Source of the DNA: Combretum micranthum
Taxonomy: Eukaryota; Streptophyta; Magnoliopsida; Myrtales; Combretaceae
Length of the DNA stretch: 64,000 bases
NCBI GenBank assembly: GCA_024138025.1
Contig: JAMXBD010001210.1
Coordinates: 310,001-374,000, forward strand
Direction of reading: 5' to 3'
Below are positions 1 to 12,024 of this stretch, piece after piece. Every line of letters begins with the position of its first letter. The first letter of the stretch is position 1. The translations under genes and the position numbers were made by a program. The notes under the pieces are model-generated. The model had not been told where the DNA came from and ran no database searches. It worked only from the letters and a program-made list of their open reading frames with translations.

Positions 1-958
1 AACTTATTTTATTACCCTATTTGATCAAACACTAAATAAGAACCCAACTATGGTTGCGAAGATTGTCTCGCCAAAATACGGACAGTTCTTCTATGTCCGT
101 CAAAGTATCTTTTTTCACTTTAATTATAGTAATTTATTGCAAAAGCATCATCACATCATACATATTCAAAAACATTCATTTCCTAAGTAAACACATATTT
201 GAAACAACATATTCCCCATGTTATACTAAGGTTTATCCTAATTTATTAACTAAAGCTAATTATTATTTGTTAAGTCTGTATTACCTTAACTTAGCTAAAT
301 TGATTAGAATCCATCAGTTAATTCAATTACTAAGCCAAGGTGATTAAACCTATTCAATCTAATTCATTTTACTCATTGAATTCTATTTAGTCAAGTTGAA
401 CTTAAATTTATTAATTAAGTTCATTTTATCCTTAGAAACTATATTAACCCAAGTGGATTATTAATCCTATTAATTCATTCCTAATTATACAAACATTAGC
501 ATGTTATTTAATCTACCATTAATCTATTTCATTTTATCTTTATTTATTCTTTTTTTCATTTTTCTTTTCTTTTTTATGAACAGTACTAGGGGAGAAATCA
601 CTCTCGTGATGAGGACTGTGATCATCGTCATCGTCAACGTCTTCATCACGAGCGAGATAGGGTCTGTAATCTCCTCCATTTCTATCATTATGGCCGGAAT
701 GGGGGCCGTGATGGTTATCATGGACCTTGCCACGCCCGTGATCAAGGGGAAAAATGCGATCAGAGAAGATCATGCCCCTTGTCACGGCCGTGATCAAGTC
801 ATTATGTTTGAAAATAATTAATGCCAAGGAGATCGCAGGCTGTGTAACAGCCGTGATGAACAAGGGGATCCCTATTACGAATTCCTTTGTTTTCGACATA
901 CATCAACAAAAACATCATATTATAAGCATAAACATGCATAATCTTATCTCCTACACAC

Positions 959-996
<38 letters not shown>

Positions 997-1330
997 CTTA
1001 TTACCATAATTCATTTCATCAGACACTTAGGCTACACGAATATACACATATATAGATTTTTAACAAGCATGTTCATATATCCTTAATCTATCCATATTAT
1101 CATAAGCTCTACATATATCTAGTCCTATCACAATATTTACATGCATAGACAAGAATGAATACAAAGAAAATAAGAAAACTTATCTTTTTAAGCAAAACCC
1201 AACTTCTTGATTCTTCTACTCTTACTTTTCCTAAGTTTTTGGAGTTACTTCTAACATGATCTTCATCCTCCATCTTGTTTAGTATCCTTAATCTTATTTT
1301 TCACTTTATTTTCTTCTAAAATCTTGTTTA
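1..1330. repeat. AT-rich retroelement-like remnant with GC-rich island
   Basis: No convincing gene. AT-rich DNA surrounds a markedly more GC-rich island at about 590-890. The island repeats the word GCCGTGATCAAG and variants near 705, 732, 783 and 848, and includes the self-complementary CACGGCCGTG at 783. Similar islands occur next to retrotransposon-like sequence at 26.1, 29.9 and 31.2 kb, so I infer a decayed LTR, probably in minus orientation. The open frames over the island (540-899 minus, 501-821 plus) are low-complexity and resemble no family I know. A (TA)n tract lies at 962-989. Confidence 0.35.
962..989. repeat. (TA)n microsatellite
   Basis: About 14 uninterrupted TA dinucleotides followed by a short CA run. 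No function is implied. Confidence 0.9.
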
Positions 1331-2790
1331 GACTTGAGATTTGGAGTTGAATATTTTAAAAAAAAAGAAAAGAAAAGAGAAGAACAAGGAGAGAAAATGA
1401 AGAGAGAGAAAATGTAAAGGGAAAGAAAATGAAAAGCAGAGGAAGGAAAAAGGAAAAGAAAAGGATAAGGAAAACTTTTAAGATATTTTTAGAACATAGT
1501 ATTAAATTTAAATATTTCTGATAATTATCTTTAGTATCAAAACTAATTCGAAAATAATTTGAGGATATATATATTAAAAATTTATAACTTGATATAAAAA
1601 CATAATTTAAAAATATAATTTGTGAAAATATGATATTTAACTTGGGTTTGAGTTTAAAACTAATATTTTTAAACAAGTAATTGATTTCAAAAATTAATAA
1701 TATTTTACAAAATGAAAGATAACTAAAGTTTAAAGGTTTAGGAATTTACTAACATTTAAAATGTTTGTTTTGAAATTTGCAATTTTGAGGTAAAAGGAGT
1801 TTATTTAAAATAAAATATTGAGTAAAAGTTGGATAGTTTGATTTATAAAATCAATAGAAGAAGAAATAGATATTTTGAAAAGAATATTTAAAATCTCAAA
1901 TCTCAATTAAACCTATTTACTAATTTAATTATATCAAATTATCTATTTTCTTCTCTATTGTCTACTTATTTTATTTATTTAATTTATCTAACTTTGTTCA
2001 AATTTAGATACCTGTTATATTATTTAATTAAATCATTTCTAAAGTAATTAGGTAAGGGTTTTGGGGATTTTATAATATATGTAAATTTTCATTAGGCAAT
2101 TTAAAAAAAATATTTTGCAACTTCTTAAAGATTCTAGGTTTTTTAAACGTCAACTATAATTGTATACGAACTCAAAAAGTAATTTCTTGATACAAGAAAC
2201 TTCTCAATTCCCATTATATATAATTCTAAGCTCACTCTATGGCACCCTTTTGGATTAATTAGTTGAAATAATTACCTATAAACTTTCAAACATGAATGAT
2301 AAAAAAAATTGGGTAAATTGCAAATAATGCCTTATATTTACTTCATATAGATACCAAAATTTTCAAAAAAAAAAAATGTGACCATTTTACCTTATATAAA
2401 ATAATAAAAAATATGCCTTTGTCATTTTTTTTAGTTATTTTTCTTACAGGGGTTTTTTATGAATTTACTTATATGATGTTAAAAAATAAAAAATTTTAGA
2501 TGCACATGAAATGAATAAAATATGTATACCCAAAATTTATGTATTTATGTGACGTGGTGTCATTAGACGACAAAAATTTTCCACCTAAAACCGATACCAA
2601 AATGAAAGGAATAGGCAGGCACCGCGTGGAGGAAGGAGACCCACTATGTTTGCGTGGATATTGGAGACTTTTTCTAATATTCTGCCTGGTTGGTCCCATT
2701 TAGGTTATGGTGTTGTTAGAACTAGTTATACAGTACATGGGCATCTCGTGGGTGTGATTTGTGATACACCAAATTCGTAGATTTTCATAT
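1331..2790. other. AT-rich intergenic DNA, no gene seen
   Basis: A purine-rich stretch (about 1355-1470, mostly A and G on the plus strand) is followed by very AT-rich sequence. The minus-strand frame at 1356-1676 is low-complexity Phe/Ser/Leu from the complement of that tract. From about 2550 the base composition becomes more balanced, but I recognise no coding sequence. Confidence 0.5.
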
Positions 2791-2991
2791 AATTTTATAT
2801 ATATTAGATATTTTTTTAGTGGGAATCGTTGATCTGATGATATGGCATCAGAAGCGTTGGTGGTAGTTGCGTTTCTGCTCCGCTGCTCTGACTGCACATG
2901 CATCATCCACCATGTTCGTTCAGTGTGATGTGATAAGAAAAAAAAAAGCAAAGGGGACATTTTATTATTTAATGTCGCTAAGAATCGTACC

Positions 2992-3132
2992 ATGGCTAAT
3001 ACCACGAAGGAACAAGAGACTGCTGGCTGCGGCTGCGGGGCTGAGGCTGGGGCTGCGGCTGCTTTCTATCTCTTTTATCCTCGTGCAGGTGCAAGTAAAT
3101 TACGGGAGACCAAATTTAATTATTCCTGCTGA
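2992..3132 (+). CDS. Small ORF, hypothetical (46 aa), doubtful
   Basis: The ATG at 2992 sits in an excellent plant start context (ACCATGGCT) and opens a 46-residue frame. The first half is hydrophilic, followed by a Gly/Ala/Cys-rich stretch written by imperfect GGCTGC repeats (about 3027-3060). A CAG|GTGCAAG splice-donor-like sequence at about 3087 could make this the first exon of a gene whose other exons I cannot find. A TATATATATTAG stretch lies about 200 bases upstream. I recognise no family. It may be a chance ORF or the remnant of a decayed gene. Confidence 0.2.
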   Translation: MANTTKEQETAGCGCGAEAGAAAAFYLFYPRAGASKLRETKFNYSC

Positions 3133-3249
3133 TCATATATTAATGGTAAAGAAAATGGGGAGAAACCTCAAATTTTTTGTACAAAAATTTAGGTTGGTGC
3201 TCAACTTTAAAATGATGAATTTCATGCGCAATCAATCTTTTTATGATTA

Positions 3250-3700
3250 GTTTTATTATTTTTCAAACATTGTTTACTTTGTCTCTAAGGTTAAAGAATT
3301 AGTTCAAAAATTTAACGATATGTTATCTCTTTTATGTCCATTAGGTATTGTTGATAGTCTAATCTAAGATAAGGATCACCTGAGTCGAGTTCGGTCCATA
3401 AGCTGATTGGACCAACCACTTAGGCCAAGGCCCTATCATACCATTAGCAATTTGAGACCCCACCTAGGCACCTGTCACATTACTTCGATATCCGACTAGC
3501 TCCTTCAATGCTCGATCAAACCATCATTAAATATCTCTTGGCATACTTTCCTTGGTCAAGTTTGGTGCATTCAAAAGTGGATTAGTAATTCTATCTAACA
3601 TTCATCATAATCGTCGCCTATTGTACACTTAGTCACTCTCTCATGATCCCGTAGCGCTCAATCGCCAGAAACCAAATGATTATAGATCGTTGAACTTGTG
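3250..3700. other. Intergenic DNA, nothing recognised
   Basis: Mixed-composition sequence with no ORF of note and no repeat that I can pair within the window. Confidence 0.4.
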
Positions 3701-4560
3701 TGTTTAATGTGAATCTTGATGAGATAATTGGTTACACAAAACTACTCAATTGTGTTAAACTATACTTAATAGCTAAACAATTTGGAAGAACAACAATATA
3801 TACATGTGTGCGTTTTGTGTGTATACTATGCTTTGGAATTTGTGCAGGTGCATAATGAACCAACAAGCAGGTACAAATATTTGAGTACAGCCTTGATCGC
3901 AGATTTCATTGAGGACTCGACAATACCACTTATTAAGGTGCGACAAGGTTAAATCCAAGGCTCGACAAGTTCAACTCAAGGTGTGCTGAGCAAAGACTTG
4001 ATTAAGGATTAAATTCAAGGCACGATAAGTTTTAAGCACGACAATAACTAAGATGCGACGCTTTTAAAATACGAGTCAATGTGATATAAAAGAGCCGTTA
4101 CGTGCATTTAATGCTTGATAATTTTAAGACATTATCTCTAGCGGACATTTAAATGTTTGAGATATATAAATAGTCTCTTTGGAGATTCAAAGAAGAGCAG
4201 TAGAAGTAATTAAGACCTTTCATTTGTAGACATAAATCAGAAAATTCTCTCATTATTTTGTTACTTCTATTCATTAATTCGCAAAGAGAGAGAAAATGAA
4301 ATTAGTGCTTTGTTGTTGTATTTGTTATCTATGAAAGAGCATCATAAAAGAAAAGGAAATATTTTATTTTCTGAGTGTTGTAAACTTGTGTACTGCTCTA
4401 TTTGAGCAAGTGTGATTGAGATTAATAAAGTGTGTTAAGTCCTTTAATTGGAAGCGATTTGGGTGATCGTGGAAAGTAAAAAACAGGCCAAATTCTGCAT
4501 TAAATTTAGGCTTATATCTTATTTCCCTATCTTTTTTATATTCTTTTAAGGACTTTATTA
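3700..4560 (+). mobile_element. LTR-like retrotransposon remnant
   Basis: Non-coding block with the look of a plant LTR. A TATA motif (GATATATAAATAG, about 4158-4171) is followed by a transcript-like leader rich in GAGAGA/GAAAAT words and then a segment of TTGTG and GAGCAAGTGTGATTGAG words. No matching second LTR, primer-binding site or gag/pol is identifiable. The repeated words CTCGACAAG and GCGACAAGG near 3940-3990 suggest internal repetition. The class is inferred from style only. Confidence 0.3.
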
Positions 4561-5420
4561 TGACATATTTGTTTTATTAAGGTTTAAATTGATCTATTGG
4601 ACAAAAATTTATTGTTTGTGTATTTTAGATCAAATACCCAATTAACACTCCCCTCTCCTTCCTCTTGAGTGTTTTCTAGTGTGTTTTTATAAGTAGTTTC
4701 CTCCCTCTATAGAAACAATAATATTGCAAACACCTTTTTCTAGACACATAATTCACCTGCCTTAATATATAAACACTAACTTAAGCATCGAAATGGTCGT
4801 ATTAGGCCCATGCCCAATGTACCATTAATCGAGTTTCTACTTTTTAAGCCTATTGCCATCGAAACCTGAATTCATATTCCCTATGTCTAGTTTCTATTAG
4901 ATTCGAACTAGTGTCATGTATCAAATTGACCACACTAGAGTTAAGTTACTAAATTAATTTTTCGTCTAAAATGTGGTAACAAATATCATATTTATCTAAG
5001 GAAAACGTTAATAAGAAACTTGATAAATGTTTAAAGATATTTTTTTAAATAATATATTGTTAACTATTAGTTGTGTTAATTGAATCAAATTTAATTCATT
5101 ATTTTGAAATATCAATAGTTATATCACTAAATTACAATAATTTTGATCTTTGTATATCGATGCTGTAAAAAAATAAAATTTCTCTTTTTTTCTATTTCTT
5201 TTTTTTTCCTAGTTAGCTCATGACACTTGTTGATGAGACAATAATGTCACATTTGGTACACATTTCATATGGAATGAAAAGGATTGAAATTAATGAATTC
5301 GAAAGGAATGAAATTAATATGAAAAATAAGAAATTTTTTTCTGTGTTTTGATATATGATTGAATGATATAGAATAAAATGTCTCTTTTTTAAAAAAAAAA
5401 AAAGAAATATCTATAGTAAG
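4561..5420. other. AT-rich intergenic DNA, no gene seen
   Basis: No coding region. Around 5246-5345 there is a segment beginning CACATTTGGTACACATTT and rich in GGAATGAAA words. It resembles the ends of the 37.9-39.5 kb element and may be a degraded terminal fragment of a related DNA element. Confidence 0.35.
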
Positions 5421-6385
5421 CCAATGACTTTGTAGTACGAGTGATCATGGTTTGGTTTAGTTTGGTTCAAGGGTTGAACCAAACCGAACCGCATTCAAAA
5501 CGATTTGGTTCAAACCTTTAATGAATCGAACCACCTTTAGGGTTTTGAACTGAACAGCTTCACATGTGGTTTGGTTTGGTTCAGTTTGGTTTGAAATGCT
5601 TTTAAAAGATTTAGTTCTAATAAATAATATTAATGGTCATTTGAGTTTTCAAGAAAAAAAGAAGATGTTTAGATTGAGAAATGTCGCACAAAGATTAAAA
5701 TCACTTATCATTATATCAAGTCATATATTTAATAATTTCAAAGACATATATTATCACGCTTGAAAATATTTTTCAATGTGAATTTAAAAAAACATATATT
5801 TTTAATAAATCTATAACAATAACTAGGAAAATTATTCTTTTGCATTAATTCCATATTTACTTATAATATTTATCCTTTATAATGTATTTAAATTTTTATT
5901 ATACTAGTTAGTTTAAAGTTATAAATTATCTCAGAGTTGTTGGTTGTAGATGTTGCAACCTGGTATAAAACTTGCTCATGTAAATGTATTCCATGATAAG
6001 AATTTTGCATTTTGTTGAATTAATCTTAGAGTAATATAAGTCCTAATATATAATGCTTAAATTTGTAAATAAGTAAAATTCCTCTTATTTATTTATTTAT
6101 TTTTATTTCTTTTAATGTGAAACAGTTCAGTTCGGATTCAAACAATTTGGTTCAGTTTGACCCCCTCAAGCTAAACCATAACCATTTAGGCTCTTCCTGA
6201 ATCAAACCATAAATGGAATCGAAATATAAAAGAACCACATTTTGCTGTTCGGTTTGGTTCGGTTCGGTTCAATGAACAACTCTACTTTGTAGCATAGACG
6301 TATCTCCCTTAGCGTATTAAGTGAAATGTATCAAGTTCAAATCTTTCTTGCCCATTATAATAGCAAAAACAGAAAAAAAACTAAA
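5421..6385 (+). mobile_element. SINE-like copy A, split by a DNA transposon
   Basis: About 16 bases at 5421-5435 plus 6284-6385 form one short SINE-like unit once the element at 5436-6283 and one copy of its target duplication are set aside. The joined unit aligns with copies at 52505-52603 and 55242-55353. All three start near CCAAT, carry a tRNA B-box-like TTCRAATC and end in ATTATAATRRCAAAAA followed by an A-rich tail. Here the B box is decayed to GTTCAAATC. Assignment to a tRNA-derived SINE family is inferred from this layout. Confidence 0.5.
5427..6292. mobile_element. MULE-like non-autonomous DNA element with 9-bp TSD
   Basis: The element occupies 5436-6283 (848 bp). It is flanked by perfect 9-bp direct repeats ACTTTGTAG at 5427-5435 and 6284-6292. 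The ends are imperfect inverted repeats rich in GGTTTGGTTCGGTTC words (left about 5445-5600, right about 6120-6280, reverse complement). A 9-bp target duplication is typical of Mutator-like elements. No transposase is encoded; the frame at 5566-5763 is not recognisable. It has inserted into SINE-like copy A, so it is the younger of the two. Confidence 0.7.
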
Positions 6386-8083
6386 ACAAAATCTACAATA
6401 ATAAAAATAGATAATAAACATGTGGTTGGATAAAAGAGTAATCAAACAGTTAGTATTAATAATTAGCAAAAACGAAAGTAGTTAGTACTAATAATAAGAT
6501 AAAAAGGATTTGTGAATAACCCAACTTAAAGGTAGAATCAAAGTCACCTTCAAAATTAGATACACCAATTTACAAGAATTATGATTCTGGTTTTTAAAAG
6601 CACTTCTAAACATAGGAATGATAATTAAATCCAAATCATGATTCCATTTCAGTTCATTCTTACATATCAAGCGTGACATAAATATAAGCTTATTACATAA
6701 CAGACACAGTTGTGAAACCCTTATTACGATTAAGTACAAAAGAACAAAACAAACGCATAAACCAACCACCAATGCCTAAAACCCAAAAAGAACTATCACC
6801 CAATATAGAACTTTGAAGCATTAGGTTAAAACTCAAATCCAAGACTCCATCCTCCGCAATGTCTCCCTTGAGGTTCATAAGCGTGTATGGTTTGTCCGTT
6901 CCTACAATCGCGTTTTGTTAATGCAATATAATTCTCACATTACTAGTTTCCTATATCCCATTTCAAACGTTATTTTTCATTAAACCTTGCTATACGTAAT
7001 ATTTGTTGTGGAATTAAGTTACATTGGAGTTCGACTCATATTTCTAAGTCCAATGAGGCTAGTGCTGGAATGGAGAGTACCATAACGCATAAACTTACAA
7101 TATGTGAGAGGTCGAATAATAAAGGTGCGAGAACAACAACAGCCATATCATTCCATATGTCTAGAGGTAGTAAAAAAATATGAAAATTCGTATTACTTGG
7201 ACGATGGCATGGTTAATCTAGAGGTGAGAGAACTATGGATAAGAATTTACTGTTTTCATAATACTGTTTCATTTGTGTCTAGCGAATGAGTATTTGACAA
7301 ATATAAAAAAAAAAATAAAAAAATTCCTAAAATAATGCAAACAATAATTATCACTTCAAAACATGTATCGTATTTTTATTTGTTGGGATAAGAACGAGAC
7401 ATCATCATAAAGATAGCAAATGTGTTTCTGTGCACTATCAACTGGAATCTTCGTGACGTTCTTAGCTTGTTCTCTATTTTACCTCAAAAGATGTATATTC
7501 TCCTATGTGCAAACGAAGCCTAACTATTTAAAAAAAAAAAAAAAAAATCCAATAGGATTTGCTCTTAGGTTCTTAACACAACGAATTTCTTGCTCTATCT
7601 TCATGGTTTATTGCCCCTAATTCATTAGGGTTTTACGTATAAGATCGTTCTATATGTATTTATTTTGTTCTTCTTTTCCTAATCTTTCTTTTCTTTTCTT
7701 TTCTTTTCTTTTTTCAATTGTTGATTGTGCAAATTGCGATAACTTATTGGCTTAAAACTTTCGCATTGTTGTGTAACAAGTTATAAGTTAGTGGCTTAAT
7801 AATGGAACTATATTGTTTCTACTTCTCGTAAATTGTAAGTCAATCATGTATGTTATTGTGTATGTAGTATGCTTGTGCGCTTTTTTACATAAGTGGTGTA
7901 TTACTTTGTATAATTGAAAGAAAATTGTTATAATTAAGGAGTAAAACGGACATAAGAAACTATACGTGCTTTTTTAATTTCTTTTAAGAAGCAAAGGGAA
8001 GCGTTCACTTGTTGACAAAATAAGCCATCTCATACATGACTCATTGATTGGTGGCACCACTAGTAACCCTCTGAATTGCATCT
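6386..8083. other. AT-rich intergenic DNA, no gene seen
   Basis: Several short open frames on both strands (6488-6878, 7104-7289, 7420-7620) have no recognisable domain and look random. A poly-A run is at about 7529 and a (TTTTC)n tract at about 7685-7712. Confidence 0.45.
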
Positions 8084-8668
8084 ATGTATCATATGGGTTG
8101 ACGGCTGCAAATAATCTAGCTGAGTTAAATCGAGTTGAGCTTTTAAAGATTTAAACCTAATTCATTTAAAAATTATCGAGCTTGAGCCGAGTTTTGTATC
8201 AATTCTGGAATTTAGGTTCAAACTCGACTCATTTAGTTGAATGAGTTTTATTTAAAACTCAATCTCGGCTCATTTATAATTCGAGCTTGAGTATAACTAA
8301 GTTGTTTTTTTTTTAATTGAGGTTGAAATTTAAGTATGAACTCATCAATTCGTTTAGATAACCCATTTTATATTTTTTTTAATCTAAAATTAATATACAA
8401 GAGCCACTAGATATATTAGTATAAATCAGTTTTTTGTTATTTTATTATATATTTATATGTAATATATTTAAATATAAATCTTACAAATCTATTAATAAGT
8501 TTGTTCATAAGTTTATTCACGAGTCTTCACAAGCTTGTTTAGAAACTTAAACGAGTTTGTTTATGAGCTAGCTCTCAAGTTTAAATTGAAATTTGAGTTT
8601 GACTTGTTTAAATAAATGAATTTTATTTAAAACTCGGGCTCAACGTCTTTACCACCCTAATGATCATA
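8084..8668. mobile_element. Inverted-repeat DNA element, MULE-like
   Basis: The element is 8094-8659 (566 bp). The left end TGGGTTGACGGCTGC pairs, as an inverted repeat, with the right end that reads TTAGGGTGGTAAAGACG on the minus strand. Both subterminal regions are full of AACTCGAGCTTGAG-type words. Flanks are ATGTATCATA (8084-8093) and ATGATCATA (8660-8668), an imperfect target duplication differing by one indel. Related to the elements at 50334-50821 and 52641-52940 by terminal wording. No coding sequence. Confidence 0.5.
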
Positions 8669-11600
8669 ATTGACTTAATTTTACATAAATGCGATTTAGA
8701 CCATTCCACAAGTGACGTAATAATCAATATGGTTACACAGGCCCGCTACGGAGGGAAGAAGGGGGAAGAGCAAAGACTATTATTAATTGGAGGCTTGGAC
8801 CCCTCTCATGCTTAATGATGGTTGTTGAATTATTTAGTCAAGGAAAGTTGTGAAATTTGGGGGAAAAAGTCAAGGATGGGCTATTCATGACGTATTGGTA
8901 GGAAATCGTTCTTTAATTGGTAAGATCTTATTGCCCACTAAGTAGTCATTCCATCTAACACCACAATAGATATTAGGTTTATATCATTACCCTTGAAATG
9001 AAAGTTTTGAAAAATCATGATTATTGCGCACTTGTTAGAGCGAAGTAGGATTGATACATATATTTCATCCCCTCAGAAAAAGAAAAGTATGGTTTAAATT
9101 TATTATTGATTTTTTGAGAAAAAGATCTATAGTTTGATTTGGCTTAGAAAAAAAAAAAAAGATAATCCTAAAAATATTTGGTCAAATGATGTAAATAAAT
9201 TGAACTTACTTAAAAGTTAGTTGCGCTCAAACTACTCTATAGTAATTTACTTAGCTAAGTTCTAAAACTCTATAATATTTAACTTAACTAGTTTTATTAG
9301 CTTGATTGAGTTCGAGTAAGCTTGTAGATCAATTGAATAGAAGCCGATTTTTAATAACAATATTATTTAATTAGAAGAAGAATATTTTGTTTAATTGAAT
9401 CAAGCCTAAATAAGTTAAAAAGATAAAAATAGAGCTATTCAAATATCATTTAGAGTCCAACTTGAATTATAACTTGATATATATATCTTAAAAGGTTGGG
9501 TTTTATGCATCTAGTTTGCCACCACGAACCATAAAATGGATGGAAGTTCATCACCTTTTCTTTTAATAAAAATATTTGTGTGTGTTATATATATAGAGAG
9601 ACATGTGTTAATTTATTTTTGCTAATGCTTCTGTCCTCCTAGTTTTTTGCCCTGTATAATTTTGGACTTATCTAGAAGGCTATTGACCTATATTGTATTT
9701 GATTGTTATGTTTACCAGAAATAAATCAAATGAAGAATATTAACAGAAAGTACAATAGATCGTGATTTGATTTATCAGTTTTTTTTGAACGTTATTACTT
9801 TCCACACTTTCAATTAATTACATCAATAATGCTTTATCTGAGGTTATTTTTTTAATAATGAAAAGTCGTGCTTTTAGTAAGTTTTAAAGCAATGAAAACC
9901 CTTGGTACTTAATATAGAAAGCCAAATGAAGAATTTCTCCTAGTGAGGTTTGAAAAGACTTCAATGAATTCTTGTAGTAGAACTATTTTCAGATATGATA
10001 AGGTTTTTGTTTTTTTTATTAAAGCTATTGCTGCATTTAGTAATTAGTATCCAGTCGGTCCACTTCCGACTTAATCAGCCACGTTAACTATTTTAAATTA
10101 TAGTATAATTTGTCGTTACATCACATGTAGGGCCAATTACGCACACCACCATTGCACGCTTCTGCTCCTAGCAATTTCACATCTTATTTCCACTATGAGA
10201 ATTTTAGCTATTTTGTTTTTTCTCCACTTTTACATCCACGGTCGGAAATGGATAAAAGGAGTATCCAATTAGGTTTTTTTTTTTTTTAAAAAAATTTGCT
10301 TTAAATTTTATATAAAAAAATTCTAATATCTCATCAATTATTTAACAATTCAAATCTATAACTTATATTATTAAAATACTTAATATATCAACTATTATAT
10401 TTATTTTAATGATTAGATGATTAATAGATATTTTTATTGATTGACTTATAAAAAATTTCATTTTTAAAAAATGAATATATTTTTTCCAGTGAATAAATAT
10501 AGTATTATTAAATCATTGGCAGAATTACAAAGGAGTACAAAGTTTCAACAAAGCATTTTAAATTGCGCATTAAATCAGTGGTGTGCAACACATGCTCGTT
10601 TCACTCCAAAGATGCAAAGTATAAATATAAGAGGCGAACTATAAGCTTAAAAAATCGTTACATATGAAATGATCGATTCAAGTTTTAAATATTAATGTAA
10701 GATTGATATTGTCTCATGTTTATTTGTCTCCAATTGGTGTCCCATTTTATTGAAACAAAAATGTGTTTGTATCATAAATCGTTATACATGAGAATATCTT
10801 ATTAAATTAATCATAAATAAGATATAGAGTGAGACAATTGGATGGATTTTATTTTACAAGTACATGGGAGTAGAAATGATATGAGATATATAAAATAATA
10901 AATACATCTTTTTATATTTTTTTTACATGTGTTTAACTCTTTATTTTTGAAATTGTACAGTTAGACCCTTGCTTCTTTAGAGAAAATGTTTTTCTTTCTT
11001 TCTTTCTTTCTTTTTTTCTTTGGGTGAGTTTGCAATCATTACCCTTTACAATTTTGGGATGGGGGAATCAAACTCAAATCAAATTCATTTGTATTGAATA
11101 GATTAATTGAAAAAAAAGAATATTCTAGGTTATGCATATAAATAATAAAAAAGATTTTATATGAGTCCAAGTAAACTATTTTAAAAAATTTAAGTACATA
11201 TAAAGCTAGAATCCAATCATAATTTTAAGTTCCATTTCTCTTTTTAATTTGTTAGAGTAAGCAATTCCGAGTGAAAGGAGATTTAGATTTCTCCTCCATG
11301 ATGGAATGGCAATTTTATTCCATAATTTTATTTTCATTAATTGATTTACTTTGGATTTTTTGTTTGTTTAAAGTACTTTGACAAACTGATTATGAAAATA
11401 ATTTTTACATTAAATTAATTTCCAATACATTACATCTCACTTTACATAAAAATTGTATGTTGCATATGTGATTTGCATTAGGCTACATTATACTTGCTTG
11501 CATGTATAAGATATGATTTCCTTAAAAAAGTAATAAGATATGATTTTGCAGTGGATGCCTCAACTTATCGATAAAGTATCTCTAATTGGAACCTCTAAAT

Positions 11601-12024
11601 TAATGGGCTTGCAAAATAACAATGGGTAAGTAGGTATCAAGGGATTATTCGATGTAACTACACGGACGGTCAAGTTAGTAGATTATAGGAGAGAATAAGT
11701 AAAATGACAAAGTAATATATGGAGATTACCAAACTTGTTAGTGGAGGATATCTAGAGTAGTATTTATGGATCATCTTGCATGGTGATTACTTGTTCATAG
11801 AGGTAATGAAGATCACATGCTCATTGGTTAGGAGATCGCTAAGCTATGTTTTGGAAACGGTGAAGATTGAGGTGATGTAGTAGAAGTGAAGGAGTTAGGG
11901 TTGAGTGAAAAAGTTCGACCAAACATGTTTTATCTAACTGAAGCGATATCGGTATTCTATAATTTTTTTTTTTTATAATAACTATGTATGTTTATTTAAT
12001 TAACAATACTAAAAAAACATTTGA
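8669..12024. other. AT-rich intergenic DNA, no gene seen
   Basis: About 3.3 kb without a supportable gene. It holds poly-A/T runs, a (TTTC)n tract near 10990-11012, and a segment near 10718-10860 bounded by GTCTCA and TGAGAC words that may be a small decayed MITE. I see no exon-like conserved protein in any frame. Confidence 0.45.

Noticed and set aside
540..899. 119-codon minus-strand frame
   Set aside because: It is built from the repeated GC-rich keywords, with a His/Asp-rich low-complexity tail.
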